Assembly: GCA_051646185.1 (NCBI GenBank)
Contig: JBOFCS010000103.1
Location: forward strand, 1-14,381
Direction of reading: 5' to 3'
Origin: JBOFCS01 sp051646185
GTDB lineage: Bacteria > Actinomycetota > Actinomycetes > Mycobacteriales > Mycobacteriaceae
Length of the DNA: 14,381 nt
In this document: positions 1-8,086 of the stretch, piece after piece
How positions within the stretch are numbered: position 1 is the first letter of the stretch
Layout of the letters: the number at the start of each line of letters is the position of its first letter
Translations under genes and position numbers: made by a program
The notes under the pieces: generated by a model
The model's input: only the letters and a program-made list of their open reading frames with translations
Told to the model about the DNA's origin: nothing
Databases searched by the model: none

Positions 1-1667
1 GGGACACGCTGGGTGTTTTTCAGCTTGATGGTAGTGCTATGCGGGATTTGCTACGCCGTATGCAGCCCACCGGATTTGAAGATATTGTGGCTGTTTTAGC
101 TCTGTATCGTCCTGGCCCGATGGGCATGAATGCCCATAATGACTACGCAGATCGTAAAAATGGCCGTCAAGTGGTTTCGCCGATTCACCCGGAATTGGAA
201 GCACCGCTCAAGGAAATACTTTCTGAGACTTATGGATTAATTGTTTATCAAGAGCAGATTATGCAAATTGCACAGAAAGTTGCTGGTTATTCGCTTGGCA
301 GAGCTGATATTTTGCGCCGCGCTATGGGCAAAAAGAAAGCTTCGGTATTGGAAGCTGAATATGAAGGTTTTCGCGATGGTATGGTAGCTAATGGATTCTC
401 TGATCCGGCTGTAAAAGCCTTGTGGGACACCATTCTTCCTTTTGCTGGCTATGCATTTAACAAGTCGCATGCGGCGGGATATGGGTTAGTCTCATTTTGG
501 ACGGCTTACCTTAAAGCAAACTATCCTGCGGAATATATGGCAGGTCTGTTAACTTCGGTTGGTGATGATAAAGATAAAGCTGCAATTTATTTGGCGGACT
601 GCCGCAAGCTTGGTATTACAGTGCTGCCTCCTGATGTTAACGAGTCGGAGCAAAACTTCGCTTCAGTAGGTGAAGACATTCGCTTTGGCATGAGCGCAGT
701 TCGTAATGTGGGCACTAACGTGGTTTCCTCGATCATCAAGGCACGTAAGGAAAAGGGTGCTTTCACCGATTTTTCTGACTATCTCAATAAAATTGACATT
801 ACTGCTTGTAATAAGAAGGTGACGGAGTCTCTTATTAAGGCAGGGGCTTTTGATTCACTTGATCATCCTCGCAAAGGTTTATTCCTCATTCATGCCGATG
901 CGATTGATTCGGTGTTAGGTACCAAAAAAGCAGAGGCGATGGGGCAGTTTGATCTTTTTGGTGATATTGGTGTTGGAGATGTGGATCAGTCGTTATCGTC
1001 AGTGTTTGCTATGAAAGTTCCGCAAGAAAATTGGGATACAAAACATCAACTTGCATTAGAGCGAGAGATGTTGGGGTTATACGTTTCTGGGCATCCGCTT
1101 AATGGAGTTGAGCATATACTTTCGGCTCAGTCGGATACTCAAATACCTGCTATTCTCGAAGGGATTATTAAAAATGACAGTCAGGTTACAGTAGGAGGTA
1201 TTCTTGCTTCAGTTAATCGTCGAGTTAACAAGAACGGAATGCCATGGGCCTCGGCTCAACTTGAAGATTTAACCGGTGGAATTGAGGTTCTTTTTTTCCC
1301 CCAGGCTTATTCAGTTTTTGGAATGGACATCGCTGATGACGCTGTGGTTCTGATTAAGGCAAAGGTATCGATTAGGGACGATCGAATATCTCTTATTGCT
1401 AACGACCTTGCAGTTCCAGACCTTTCATCGGTTGGGGTGGCAAAACCTTTGTCAGTTAGTTTGCCTACTCGTCTGTGCACTTTAGATAAAGTTACCGCGC
1501 TTAAGCAGGTTCTTACTAGGCATCCAGGTACTGCTGATGTGCACGTGCGATTAGTGAACGGTACTCGCACGACAACATTAAAACTTGACGATCATTTACG
1601 GGTAACGCCTTCGTCGGCATTGATGGGAGATCTTAAGGCACTACTTGGCCCAGGTTGCTTAGGTTGA
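1..1667 (+). CDS. dnaE1: DNA polymerase III alpha subunit DnaE1, 3' part (5' end outside window)
   Basis: This is the replicative DNA polymerase catalytic subunit; only the C-terminal 554 or so codons are present. The open frame runs from base 3 (reading DTLGVFQLDGS) to the TGA at 1665-1667 without a break, so the ATG at 39 is internal and not a start. Visible are the end of the polymerase fingers region (ALYRPGPMGMN, then GLIVYQEQIMQIAQKVAGYS and the AFNKSHAAGYG stretch), the helix-hairpin-helix region (ITACNKKVTESLIKAGAFDSL), and the OB-fold (VTVGGILASVNRRVNKNG). The last part is the less conserved C-terminal domain. Mycobacterial DnaE1 is about 1,180 residues, so roughly half is missing upstream. 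Nothing suggests damage. The gene ends about 60 bases before the nitroreductase gene on the same strand. Confidence 0.97.
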   Translation, partial: DTLGVFQLDGSAMRDLLRRMQPTGFEDIVAVLALYRPGPMGMNAHNDYADRKNGRQVVSPIHPELEAPLKEILSETYGLIVYQEQIMQIAQKVAGYSLGRADILRRAMGKKKASVLEAEYEGFRDGMVANGFSDPAVKALWDTILPFAGYAFNKSHAAGYGLVSFWTAYLKANYPAEYMAGLLTSVGDDKDKAAIYLADCRKLGITVLPPDVNESEQNFASVGEDIRFGMSAVRNVGTNVVSSIIKARKEKGAFTDFSDYLNKIDITACNKKVTESLIKAGAFDSLDHPRKGLFLIHADAIDSVLGTKKAEAMGQFDLFGDIGVGDVDQSLSSVFAMKVPQENWDTKHQLALEREMLGLYVSGHPLNGVEHILSAQSDTQIPAILEGIIKNDSQVTVGGILASVNRRVNKNGMPWASAQLEDLTGGIEVLFFPQAYSVFGMDIADDAVVLIKAKVSIRDDRISLIANDLAVPDLSSVGVAKPLSVSLPTRLCTLDKVTALKQVLTRHPGTADVHVRLVNGTRTTTLKLDDHLRVTPSSALMGDLKALLGPGCLG

Positions 1668-1676
1668 GCACAATTT

Positions 1677-1698
1677 CAACTGCATAGTCTTGCAGTTG
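1677..1698. repeat. Inverted repeat after dnaE1 (8-bp arms, 6-base loop)
   Basis: The arms CAACTGCA (1677-1684) and TGCAGTTG (1691-1698) are perfectly complementary around the loop TAGTCT, starting 9 bases after the dnaE1 stop. There is no following T-run, so it is not a classical intrinsic terminator. It could be a weak terminator or mRNA 3'-end hairpin of the kind proposed in actinomycetes, or an operator for the downstream gene. It argues that the nitroreductase start lies downstream of 1698. Confidence 0.45.
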
Positions 1699-1725
1699 TG
1701 GGTAGCTCAGGTGTTAACTTGGTGT

Positions 1726-2166
1726 ATGCCATTGCAAGGTGAATATGAGCCAAGTATAAGCGATTGGGCCCGAAAGCAAGCTGAAGCCTATGTTGATTCC
1801 GGGGGCACCTACAAAACAACAATTAGGGGTTTCCCGGTTGTTATTCTGACTACTCTTGGTGCAAAGACAGGAAAATTACGTAAGACACCGCTGATGAGAG
1901 TTGAGCATGAGGGTGAATATGCGGTCGTAGCTTCGTTGGGTGGAGCCCCTAAACACCCTGTTTGGTATTACAATGTCAAGGCACATCCGCAGGTTGAACT
2001 ACAGGACCAATCAACAACAAAGGATTATCTGGCCCGTGAAGTTCGCGGCGCAGAAAAAGATCTTTGGTGGAATCGAGCAGTTGCGGCTTTCCCTGACTAT
2101 GCTTCCTATCAAAAAAAGACGCAGCGGGTGATACCAGTGTTTGTTCTCACTCCAATTCCATCATGA
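1726..2166 (+). CDS. F420-dependent nitroreductase family protein (Ddn/Rv1558-like)
   Basis: A small split-beta-barrel protein of the deazaflavin (F420)-dependent nitroreductase family (Ddn family, formerly DUF385), which reduces quinones or nitro compounds with F420H2 in mycobacteria. The family core is clear: LTTLGAKTGKLRKTPLMR, then YAVVASLGGAPKHPVWYYN, then HPQVELQD, and the C-terminal IPVFVLTP. I chose the ATG at 1726 (146 residues, starting MPLQGEYEPS) because mycobacterial orthologues, about 148 residues long, begin the same way as I recall them. A TTG 36 bases upstream at 1690 is in frame but falls inside the inverted repeat at 1677-1698. No strong ribosome binding site is visible. 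The gene lies between dnaE1 and ilvA on the same strand, 28 bases before the first possible ilvA start; the physiological substrate cannot be told from the sequence. Its presence implies that the organism makes coenzyme F420. Confidence 0.9.
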   Translation: MPLQGEYEPSISDWARKQAEAYVDSGGTYKTTIRGFPVVILTTLGAKTGKLRKTPLMRVEHEGEYAVVASLGGAPKHPVWYYNVKAHPQVELQDQSTTKDYLAREVRGAEKDLWWNRAVAAFPDYASYQKKTQRVIPVFVLTPIPS

Positions 2167-2194
2167 CTTTTGCCATCCTGGTTAGTACTTCCGG

Positions 2195-3583
2195 ATGGAT
2201 CAGTGGCAGCATAGTTGGGTGTCTACTAGCGCCGAATCGTATTCAGACGTGACAACTTCCCTCTTCACCAGTGCTGAGAGGAAACTTACCGCTGATGAGA
2301 TTGATGCTTCGGCTGTTCGGCTTTTAGGTGTTATTGCACAAACTCCACTAGAATTTAGTGAGAGACTTTCGGCTCTTACTGGAGCTAAGGTGTATCTAAA
2401 ACGCGAAGACCTGCAGTCTGTTCGTTCCTATAAACTGCGCGGTGCCTATAACTTAATGGTTCAACTTAGTGAGGAAGAACGCCGAGCTGGAGTAGTGTGT
2501 GCCAGTGCTGGTAATCATGCCCAGGGTTTTGCTTTTGCCTGCCGGGTAATGAAAATTCAAGGTCGAGTTTATGTCCCCGTTAATACTCCTAAGCAGAAGC
2601 GTGATCGGATCATTTTCCATGGTGACGGTTTTATTGAACTCATTCTGGTGGGAAATACCTATGATGTTGCGGCGGCAGCGGCAATTGCCGATGTTCAAGA
2701 AACCGGAGCAACTTTGGTGCCCCCATTTGACGATCTGAGAACTGCGGCGGGGCAGGGGACTATAGCAGCTGAAGTCCTAAGTCAGCTTAGTGTTACCCCG
2801 GATGTCTTTGTTGTCCCGGTTGGCGGGGGTGGCTGTATCTCTGGGATAACCACCTACCTTCAAGAGCGTTCTCCTGCTACCGCAGTCGTTGGCGTTGAAC
2901 CGGCAGGAGCTGCGTCGCTTTCCGAAGCATTAAAAGCAGGGGCTCCAGTGACTTTGCCGACTATTGATCCGTTTGTTGATGGTGCAGCTGTCGCTCGGAT
3001 TGGATCGCTTCCCTATGACGTGATGACTGCGGCCGGAACGGTAGTGGGTAGAGCTGATCCAATTGTGACAGTAGATGAGGAAGGCCGGTCGCGCGGAACG
3101 GTTTCAGTTATCTCGGTAGATGAAGGTGCGCTTTGTACTAGTATCCTGGAGTTGTATCAGAACGAGGGGATCATTGCTGAACCTGCCGGTGCATTATCAG
3201 TGGCAGCACTTTCGTTAATGAAGTTACCGACGGAATCTGTTGTAGTGTGCCTTATTTCAGGTGGAAACAATGATGTTTCGCGTTATGGGGAGATATTGGA
3301 ACGCTCATTAGTTCATCTGGGACTGAAACACTATTTTCTGGTCAATTTCCCTCAGGAGCCAGGAGCCTTGAGGAGATTTTTAGATGACGTTCTTGGGCCC
3401 AACGATGACATCACGCTTTTTGAATACGTCAAGCGCAATAATCGCGAAACTGGGGCTGCATTGGTGGGGATTGAGTTGGGTAGTGCTGAGGAACTTCCAG
3501 CATTGTTGGAACGGATGGCCGGTTCTGGGATGAATGCTGAACAGCTTAAGCCAGGTTCACCGGCATACCGCTATTTAACGTGA
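2195..3583 (+). CDS. ilvA: Threonine dehydratase (biosynthetic), IlvA
   Basis: Catalyses the PLP-dependent conversion of threonine to 2-oxobutyrate, the first committed step to isoleucine. The catalytic-domain motif RSYKLRGAYN carries the PLP lysine, followed by CASAGNHAQGFAFAC and the phosphate-binding glycine loop PVGGGGCISG. EPAGALSVAAL and CLISGGNNDVSRYGE complete the core. The C-terminal part (KHYFLVNFPQEPGALRRFL to SPAYRYLT) is a single short ACT-like regulatory region, as in actinobacterial IlvA, for feedback sensing. The start is uncertain: ATG 2195 is the longest option (462 residues), while GTG 2219 gives an N-terminus (MSTSAESY) resembling mycobacterial relatives, and GTG 2249 is also possible; none has a clear ribosome binding site. 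A stretch around residues 285-305 (GRADPIVTVDEEGRSRGTVS) looks longer than in M. tuberculosis IlvA as I recall it. The 3' end overlaps the convergent tetR ruin by 13 bases. Confidence 0.96.
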   Translation: MDQWQHSWVSTSAESYSDVTTSLFTSAERKLTADEIDASAVRLLGVIAQTPLEFSERLSALTGAKVYLKREDLQSVRSYKLRGAYNLMVQLSEEERRAGVVCASAGNHAQGFAFACRVMKIQGRVYVPVNTPKQKRDRIIFHGDGFIELILVGNTYDVAAAAAIADVQETGATLVPPFDDLRTAAGQGTIAAEVLSQLSVTPDVFVVPVGGGGCISGITTYLQERSPATAVVGVEPAGAASLSEALKAGAPVTLPTIDPFVDGAAVARIGSLPYDVMTAAGTVVGRADPIVTVDEEGRSRGTVSVISVDEGALCTSILELYQNEGIIAEPAGALSVAALSLMKLPTESVVVCLISGGNNDVSRYGEILERSLVHLGLKHYFLVNFPQEPGALRRFLDDVLGPNDDITLFEYVKRNNRETGAALVGIELGSAEELPALLERMAGSGMNAEQLKPGSPAYRYLT

Positions 3584-4121
3584 GCATCTAGTGTTTCAGT
3601 AGGAGCAAGAAGTCGTTTTACCACTTCGCTATGTAGTTGTGGGTCAGGTGTCGGACGTCCTAGAAGTGCAGCAAGGTAAATTCCCTCACCCACTAGGCGG
3701 ACGAACTCAGCATGTACAGGGTCGTTGATTTCAGCGTGCAGACCTTTATCCCAAGAGCGCAGCAGTCAATAACTGCTGTTTGTATTTCGCAGTATTGGTC
3801 GTCTGCACTACGTAGCGCGGACACAGTGGAGCGGAGGCGCGCAAGATCTTGTGGCGACATGGAGTCTGGTGATTGAAGATAAAATTCGGTAACCGAAGCT
3901 CCTCTGGGTACGGCTTCTGAGAGTTGTCTATCAGCACGTAAGCCGATGCGACGAACCATGGCGGCAAGTAGGGTTTCTTTGCTGTGAAAGTGATAGAGCA
4001 GCCCCCTTTGGCTACTCAAGCTTGTGCCGCCACGCTTCTAGGGTGACTTGGGATAGTCCGTGGTCAGGATGAGGTGCTCAAGTGCGTCCAGAATTCGGTC
4101 TCTGGCTGATGAAGCGGTCAT
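3571..4121 (-). pseudogene. TetR-family transcriptional regulator, degraded by multiple frameshifts
   Basis: Read on the minus strand from ATG 4121, the first 20 residues (MTASSARDRILDALEHLILT) begin a TetR DNA-binding domain. The frame is then lost: HGLSQVTLEA is one frame over after a base missing near 4062. VAAQA continues in the third frame after another missing base near 4033. A TGA (4018-4016) replaces the expected glycine codon before VAKGG, and a third missing base near 4001 restores the first frame for LLYHFHSKETLLAAMVRRIG. A fourth missing base near 3753 shifts the ligand-binding domain into WDKGLHAEINDP, ending at PTETLDAHVK and TAG 3571. Reassembled it is about 185 residues, normal for a TetR regulator. 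The helix-turn-helix is destroyed, so no working repressor can be made. The remnant of a divergent efflux gene starts next to its 5' end, the usual partner arrangement. Confidence 0.88.
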
Positions 4122-4157
4122 GTAGACAGACAGTACTTGGAGGGAATCTCCTGCTTC

Positions 4158-4412
4158 TTTTCCGTCTGGGCGGTAAAGTCTTCTCGGGAAGGTGTCTACA
4201 GGAAAGAAGAGAGTGTGTACCCGCAAAAATTTGCGGCAACAGAAACCTTGGCTGGGGCAATGAGAATCTCTGGGATATTGGGATTATAGCGTGGAATTGC
4301 TTTGCCAGATTCTGCACAATCTTCTTTTGTTTTTGGGATGCGCATCGCTTCACTTGTTGTGGCAGTAGTCTTGACGTTTGCGGCACTTATAGTTGCAAAA
4401 ATACTGCGTTAA
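4158..4412 (+). pseudogene. C-terminal remnant of an MFS drug-efflux transporter
   Basis: In the plus-strand frame that starts at 4158, after a weakly recognisable lead-in, the residues AATETLAGAMRISGILGL are followed by an in-frame TAG (4287-4289). After the stop come RGIALPDSAQSSFVFGMRIA and then a hydrophobic helix SLVVAVVLTFAALIVAKILR with TAA at 4410-4412. This matches the layout of the last 60-80 residues of 14-helix (DHA2/EmrB-QacA type) major-facilitator exporters: a helical linker, a conserved F-x-x-G-M-x-x-A region, and the final membrane helix with a short basic tail. The first 400 or so codons are absent; only about 40 bases separate the remnant from the tetR start. A large deletion has therefore joined the 3' end of the pump gene to the promoter side of its regulator. 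The family call rests on pattern memory and is moderate; the hydrophobic C-terminal helix alone could also belong to another transporter. Confidence 0.6.
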
Positions 4413-4426
4413 AGTATTGGGAGTGA

Positions 4427-6556
4427 CTACCACCAATGAGTGGCTTGGGAAAGCTGACGACTTAGTTCAGGCACAAGTGATCTGGCAAAGGTGCTTGAAA
4501 GATGATGTGCATCATAATAAACTAAAATATTACCAATGACTGCAGGACAGAAATCGTCATTGCACATGGCATTGGAAATATCAAGAAGGTGTAGACCAGG
4601 GAAACTGGTCAAATAGGCAAGTGTTGGATTTATTGGATCTAAAACTTTATTGCGTTGCATACCGCAGGTTTTTGGGTTACCAGCATCGGCTAGGCAATCG
4701 GAGGCTAAGAAGGGGAACCCGTCTTTAGTTAGCCAAGGTGTATCCCGAATGCCCAATATACCAATAGTATTGGATTGTAATTTTTCCCAGATACCAAGAT
4801 AAGATTCTGGTGTTATATCGCCGGTAGGCTCTGATCTAGGTCTAGTTGAAGTGGTAAAGACAAAGTCTGGATGGTCTTGAATGATTCTTGGTAAGACATT
4901 ATCTATCCAGATTCGACATTCTGGATAAGCGTTGCCGAAATGCTTAGGGGATTCCTCGGTTGTTAACGGGCAACCGATTTTTAGATATGTTCTGATGGAA
5001 AATCCGTATTTTTCCCCAGGATGTCTAGAGCCGTGATCCAATGTTCTGAATGTGATCCACCAGCAAGAGCGATAGTACGGGGTGAATTAATATCTCCATA
5101 CTGGCAAGTAAGAATTTCGGTGGTGTCAAAATCAGCGATACACCCATCAAGTGTTGTGATAGGTACGTCATCTTTTGCCTCAAGGGCAGTGGGTCGCATA
5201 GGCAATTTTGGTACGGTTGCCGCATCGGAAAATTCTCGAGCGCCAGGGTAGTCTGCGACACTAAGAGCGGCGAGCTTACCGCGATTTTCTATTGTGGACG
5301 CGATATAGATATTCCAACTTAGCGAACTAACTATTGTGCACAGTAAAAAGAAGCAGAGGCAGTATTGGGTGAGACTGATTGGGTTAAAGATATTTTGGCG
5401 AGAGTTATTGTGCAACGGGGATTTATCATGATAGTTGCGTATCGGATTTTCTATATAACGGGTTGTTAGAGTGGCAAGTGCAAGTGCAGCTGCAAGTATG
5501 AATGTTCCTTGAACAACGCTTATTTTCGCTTGGTTCTTTAGTGCAAGCCATGAGATTAGTAAGGGCCAATGCCATAGGTATAATGCGTAGGAAATTGAAC
5601 CTAGCCAAACGAGATGTCTAGCGGCTAGTAGCCTAGATACTACTGGTGGGCAAGGGTCTGCGTTAGCGGCGCTGGGGTTTGGGGAATTGATGCTCAGTAT
5701 CAGGAAACTGGTGGCAAGTACTGGAACAAGGGTAAGTGGCCCAGGAAATTTCTGGGACCCCTCTATGATGATTCCGCAGGAGAGTATTAGGGTGATTCCT
5801 ACTATCGATAATATGTTGCGAAACCTGTAGTCGAGTTTGATGAGCGGGGCAAGAGTGGCTAGTAGTCCTCCGGTTAGTAGCTCCCAGGCCCTCGCGAAAC
5901 TATCGTAATAGGCCCAAGGCTGATCGATACTGCTGGGATAGCTTGCGTAGCAAAATGATGCGGTAGTGCATACTGCCAGCACTCCAGCAACGACCCTACA
6001 CTTTGCATGTGCATCTAACTGTGGTTGTGCTTTGTTTAATAGTAAAGACAGTCCAAGCGTCAACGCTACTATGCAGATGAAAAATTGACCTTGGACTGAT
6101 ATGGACCATAGATGCTGGAGCGGACTGACTGCTTGATCAGCAGCAAGATAGTCAGAGGAAGTTTGAGCGAGTTCCCAGTTTTGGTAGTAGAAGAGGCTTG
6201 CAAGTAGTTGATCTGAGATGAATTCCCACCGCGTTTGTGGCTGGGTCACTATTGCCAGAATTACGCATGCCGTTATGACAGTAATAAGAGCCGGCAGTAG
6301 ACGTCGGGCCAAACGGATAATAATGGGAAGTGGTTTAGGTACTTGGTTTGCTAGGTAGATTTTAAGGAGGGATCCAATAAAAAAATATCCGGAAAGAACA
6401 AGGAAGACGTCGACTCCGCCTGAAACTCTGCCAAACCAAAGATGGAATACAACAACGGCAGTGATGGCTACCCCGCGGAGTCCGTCAAGGTCAACTCGGT
6501 GAGGGCGTCGAGGGCTTATTGTGTTTTTTTTGGGGGGCGAAGGTGGTTGTTAACAT
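4427..6556 (-). pseudogene. Rv1565c-like acyltransferase-3/SGNH membrane protein, broken by two frameshifts
   Basis: Reassembled, this is a protein of about 710 residues with an N-terminal acyltransferase-3 membrane domain (OafA type, O-acylation of cell-envelope sugars) and a C-terminal SGNH hydrolase-like domain. Acyltransferase motifs are RVDLDGLRGVAITAVVVFH (conserved Arg and His), GGVDVFLVLSGYFF, HLWSISVQGQF and YALYLWHWPLL; about ten membrane helices follow one another. The SGNH part has GGSHSEHW (the usual GDSH aspartate is Gly here) and YDAHHLSSTFARSL (Asp/His pair). Two breaks are seen. The acyltransferase frame has no ATG, GTG or TTG before its core after the upstream stop, whereas an ATG at 6556 lies in another frame; a C6A8 run (6524-6537) separates them. 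At 5009-5017 a missing A in the A5 run after ALDILGK forces a stop 20 residues later and throws KYGFSIRTYLK into another frame. Apart from these breaks the sequence is well preserved, so inactivation is recent, or switchable at the 5' tract. Confidence 0.85.
6524..6537 (-). repeat. Double homopolymer tract C6-A8 at the start of the acyltransferase gene
   Basis: On the coding (minus) strand six C are directly followed by eight A, within the first 11 codons of the acyltransferase gene. The only nearby ATG (6556) is in one frame before the tract (MLTTTFAP) and the conserved acyltransferase residues are in another frame after it (KKNTISPRRPHRVDLDGLRG). Losing one base in the tract would join the two. 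Such runs are prone to slippage during replication. Confidence 0.7.
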
Positions 6557-6687
6557 GGGCGGTGGACAATCTACCGTTTGCTGTTCAAGCATTGTTAAGC
6601 GCACTCTTTCTGGTTGTTCATCAGAAAGACATCCAAGGTCCCAGACCCGTTTTTATAACCTAGTTCCGTGCTGTCTAGGGTCATGTT
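6557..6687 (+). promoter_or_regulatory. bioA upstream region with candidate -10 element
   Basis: This 131-base gap lies between the divergent acyltransferase gene and bioA, so it must carry the promoters for both if both are transcribed. TATAAC at 6654-6659 fits the mycobacterial -10 pattern TANNNT and sits about 30 bases before the bioA GTG; I see no convincing -35, which is common in this group. The sequence CTGTTCAAGCATTGTTAAGC (6581-6600) has partly symmetric halves and contains the end of a 10-base string (TTGCTGTTCA, 6578-6587) found again just before the SulP gene. A biotin-repressor operator (BioQ type) would be expected here, but I cannot match its consensus with certainty. Confidence 0.3.
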
Positions 6688-7968
6688 GTGGTAGGCCAGC
6701 TAACAACAGCACAGATAAGTGCAATTGATGCACGACATATTTGGCATCCCTATGGAAGTTTTGGCGCCCAGGCTGCCCCAGCAACTGTGGTACGAAGCGC
6801 CCGGGGGGTCCGTTTTACTCTTGGTGATGGTTCAGAAGTTATTGACGGAATGAGTTCTTGGTGGGCGGCAATTCACGGTTACCGCAATCCAGTTTTAGAT
6901 CGGGCAGTGACTGCACAATTGGAATCAATGAGTCATGTGATGTTTGGTGGTCTTACCCATGAGCCCGCAGCGAAACTTGCTCAACTTTTAGTGAATATTA
7001 GTCCAGTAGGGCTTGATACGGTTTTTTTTGCAGACTCTGGTTCTGTGTCGATTGAAGTGGGAATCAAGATGGCACTGCAATACTGGCGTAGTGTGGGAAA
7101 GCCGGGGAAATCTCGATTGCTTACCTGGCGTGGAGGGTATCATGGGGACACTTTTGCTCCGATGAGTGTGTGCGATCCTGATGGTGGGATGCATTCTTTG
7201 TGGACTGGGGTTCTGGCGCAGCAACTCTTTGTGCCTAAGCCGCCCAAGGACTTTGATCCTGATTATGTAAAGATTCTGGAGCAGAAAATTTGTAATCATG
7301 CCCAGGAACTTGCTGCTGTGATAGTTGAACCTGTGGTTCAGGGCGCGGGAGGGATGAGATTTCATCACCCGGCCTATCTGACTGAACTCCGTAGGATCTG
7401 TGACAAGTACGGTGTCTTACTTATTTTTGACGAGATTGCCACTGGATTCGGGCGCACTGGGACATTATTTGCTGCTGAGCAAGCGCAAGTATCGCCAGAT
7501 ATTATGTGTGTGGGAAAAGCTCTTACTGGTGGATATCTTACTCTGGCCGCAACTTTATGTACTCGTGAACTTGCTGAAGTTATTAGCTCGGGTGAGGCTG
7601 GAGGGTTAATGCACGGGCCTACATTTATGGCTAATCCGCTTGCTTGTGCAACTGCCGTCGCCTCGGTGGAATTACTGCTCTCAAGGGATTGGCAGCAAGA
7701 AGTGAGCAATATTGAATTAATACTTAATAGTGAGCTCACTCACGCGCGAAGGCTCGATAATGTGATCGATGTTCGGGTTAAAGGTGCCATTGGGGTTATT
7801 GAACTTAACCACGATGTTGATGTGCCACGAGCCAGTGCAAAGGCTATTTCTGCAGGTGTATGGCTTAGGCCGTTTCGAAATCTTATTTATACGATGCCAG
7901 CTTTTATCTGTGATGCTGAAGATGTTAGGAAAATTTGTTCGGCGATGACGCAGGCCGCGTCTAGTTGA
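6688..7968 (+). CDS. bioA: Adenosylmethionine-8-amino-7-oxononanoate aminotransferase, BioA
   Basis: Transfers the amino group of S-adenosylmethionine to KAPA, giving DAPA, the second of the four late biotin steps; PLP enzyme, cytosolic. The 426 residues match the usual length. Landmarks: WHPYGS at 19-24, MSSWWAAIHGY at 55-65, GGLTHEP, FADSGSVSIEV, WRGGYHGDTF (147-156), FDEIATGFGRTG with the PLP-contacting Asp248, and the PLP lysine Lys277 in CVGKALTGGYLTLAATL. GPTFMANPLAC and WLRPFRNL (substrate-carboxylate Arg) also are present. The start GTG 6688 was chosen because it gives the MVGQLTTAQISAIDARHIWH N-terminus typical of the mycobacterial enzyme; an AGGG at 6677-6680 is a plausible weak ribosome site. 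A run of eight T at 7022-7029 is read through in frame, so sequence quality in homopolymers looks good. The gene is followed by 204 bases before the SulP gene. Confidence 0.97.
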   Translation: MVGQLTTAQISAIDARHIWHPYGSFGAQAAPATVVRSARGVRFTLGDGSEVIDGMSSWWAAIHGYRNPVLDRAVTAQLESMSHVMFGGLTHEPAAKLAQLLVNISPVGLDTVFFADSGSVSIEVGIKMALQYWRSVGKPGKSRLLTWRGGYHGDTFAPMSVCDPDGGMHSLWTGVLAQQLFVPKPPKDFDPDYVKILEQKICNHAQELAAVIVEPVVQGAGGMRFHHPAYLTELRRICDKYGVLLIFDEIATGFGRTGTLFAAEQAQVSPDIMCVGKALTGGYLTLAATLCTRELAEVISSGEAGGLMHGPTFMANPLACATAVASVELLLSRDWQQEVSNIELILNSELTHARRLDNVIDVRVKGAIGVIELNHDVDVPRASAKAISAGVWLRPFRNLIYTMPAFICDAEDVRKICSAMTQAASS

Positions 7969-7994
7969 TTGTGATGGCATTTGGTTGAAGATTA

Positions 7995-8023
7995 AACTTG
8001 CGACACTAAGGCTAGGCTATGAT
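7995..8023 (+). promoter_or_regulatory. Candidate promoter in the bioA-SulP gap
   Basis: TATGAT at 8018-8023 matches TANNNT and is preceded by TAGGC. A weak -35-like ACTTGC lies at 7996-8001, 16 bases upstream. If used it would leave a 5' leader of about 140 bases before the SulP start, including the inverted repeat at 8087-8103. It would let the SulP-carbonic anhydrase gene be expressed apart from bioA. The rest of the 204-base gap shows no gene. Confidence 0.3.
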
Positions 8024-8086
8024 ATTCCTAGAGCTGGTGCCTGAATGGTCGGCGAAAATTGTTGTTGCTGCAGTGTTCAATGTGGA

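Noticed and set aside
1690..1725. TTG 1690 as start of the nitroreductase
   Set aside because: It overlaps the inverted repeat, and the family N-terminus (MPLQGEYEPS) begins at ATG 1726.
4082..4426. Plus-strand open frame of 114 codons
   Set aside because: It runs through the MFS remnant in the wrong frame and across the tetR start; many Cys and Trp, no family likeness.
7022..7029. T8 run in bioA as a frameshift site
   Set aside because: The frame is intact through the run; bioA is whole. It serves as a control against homopolymer sequencing error.
7944..7958. GACGC-AGGCC-GCGTC repeat at the end of bioA as a terminator
   Set aside because: Only five-base arms, inside the coding sequence, without a T-run.
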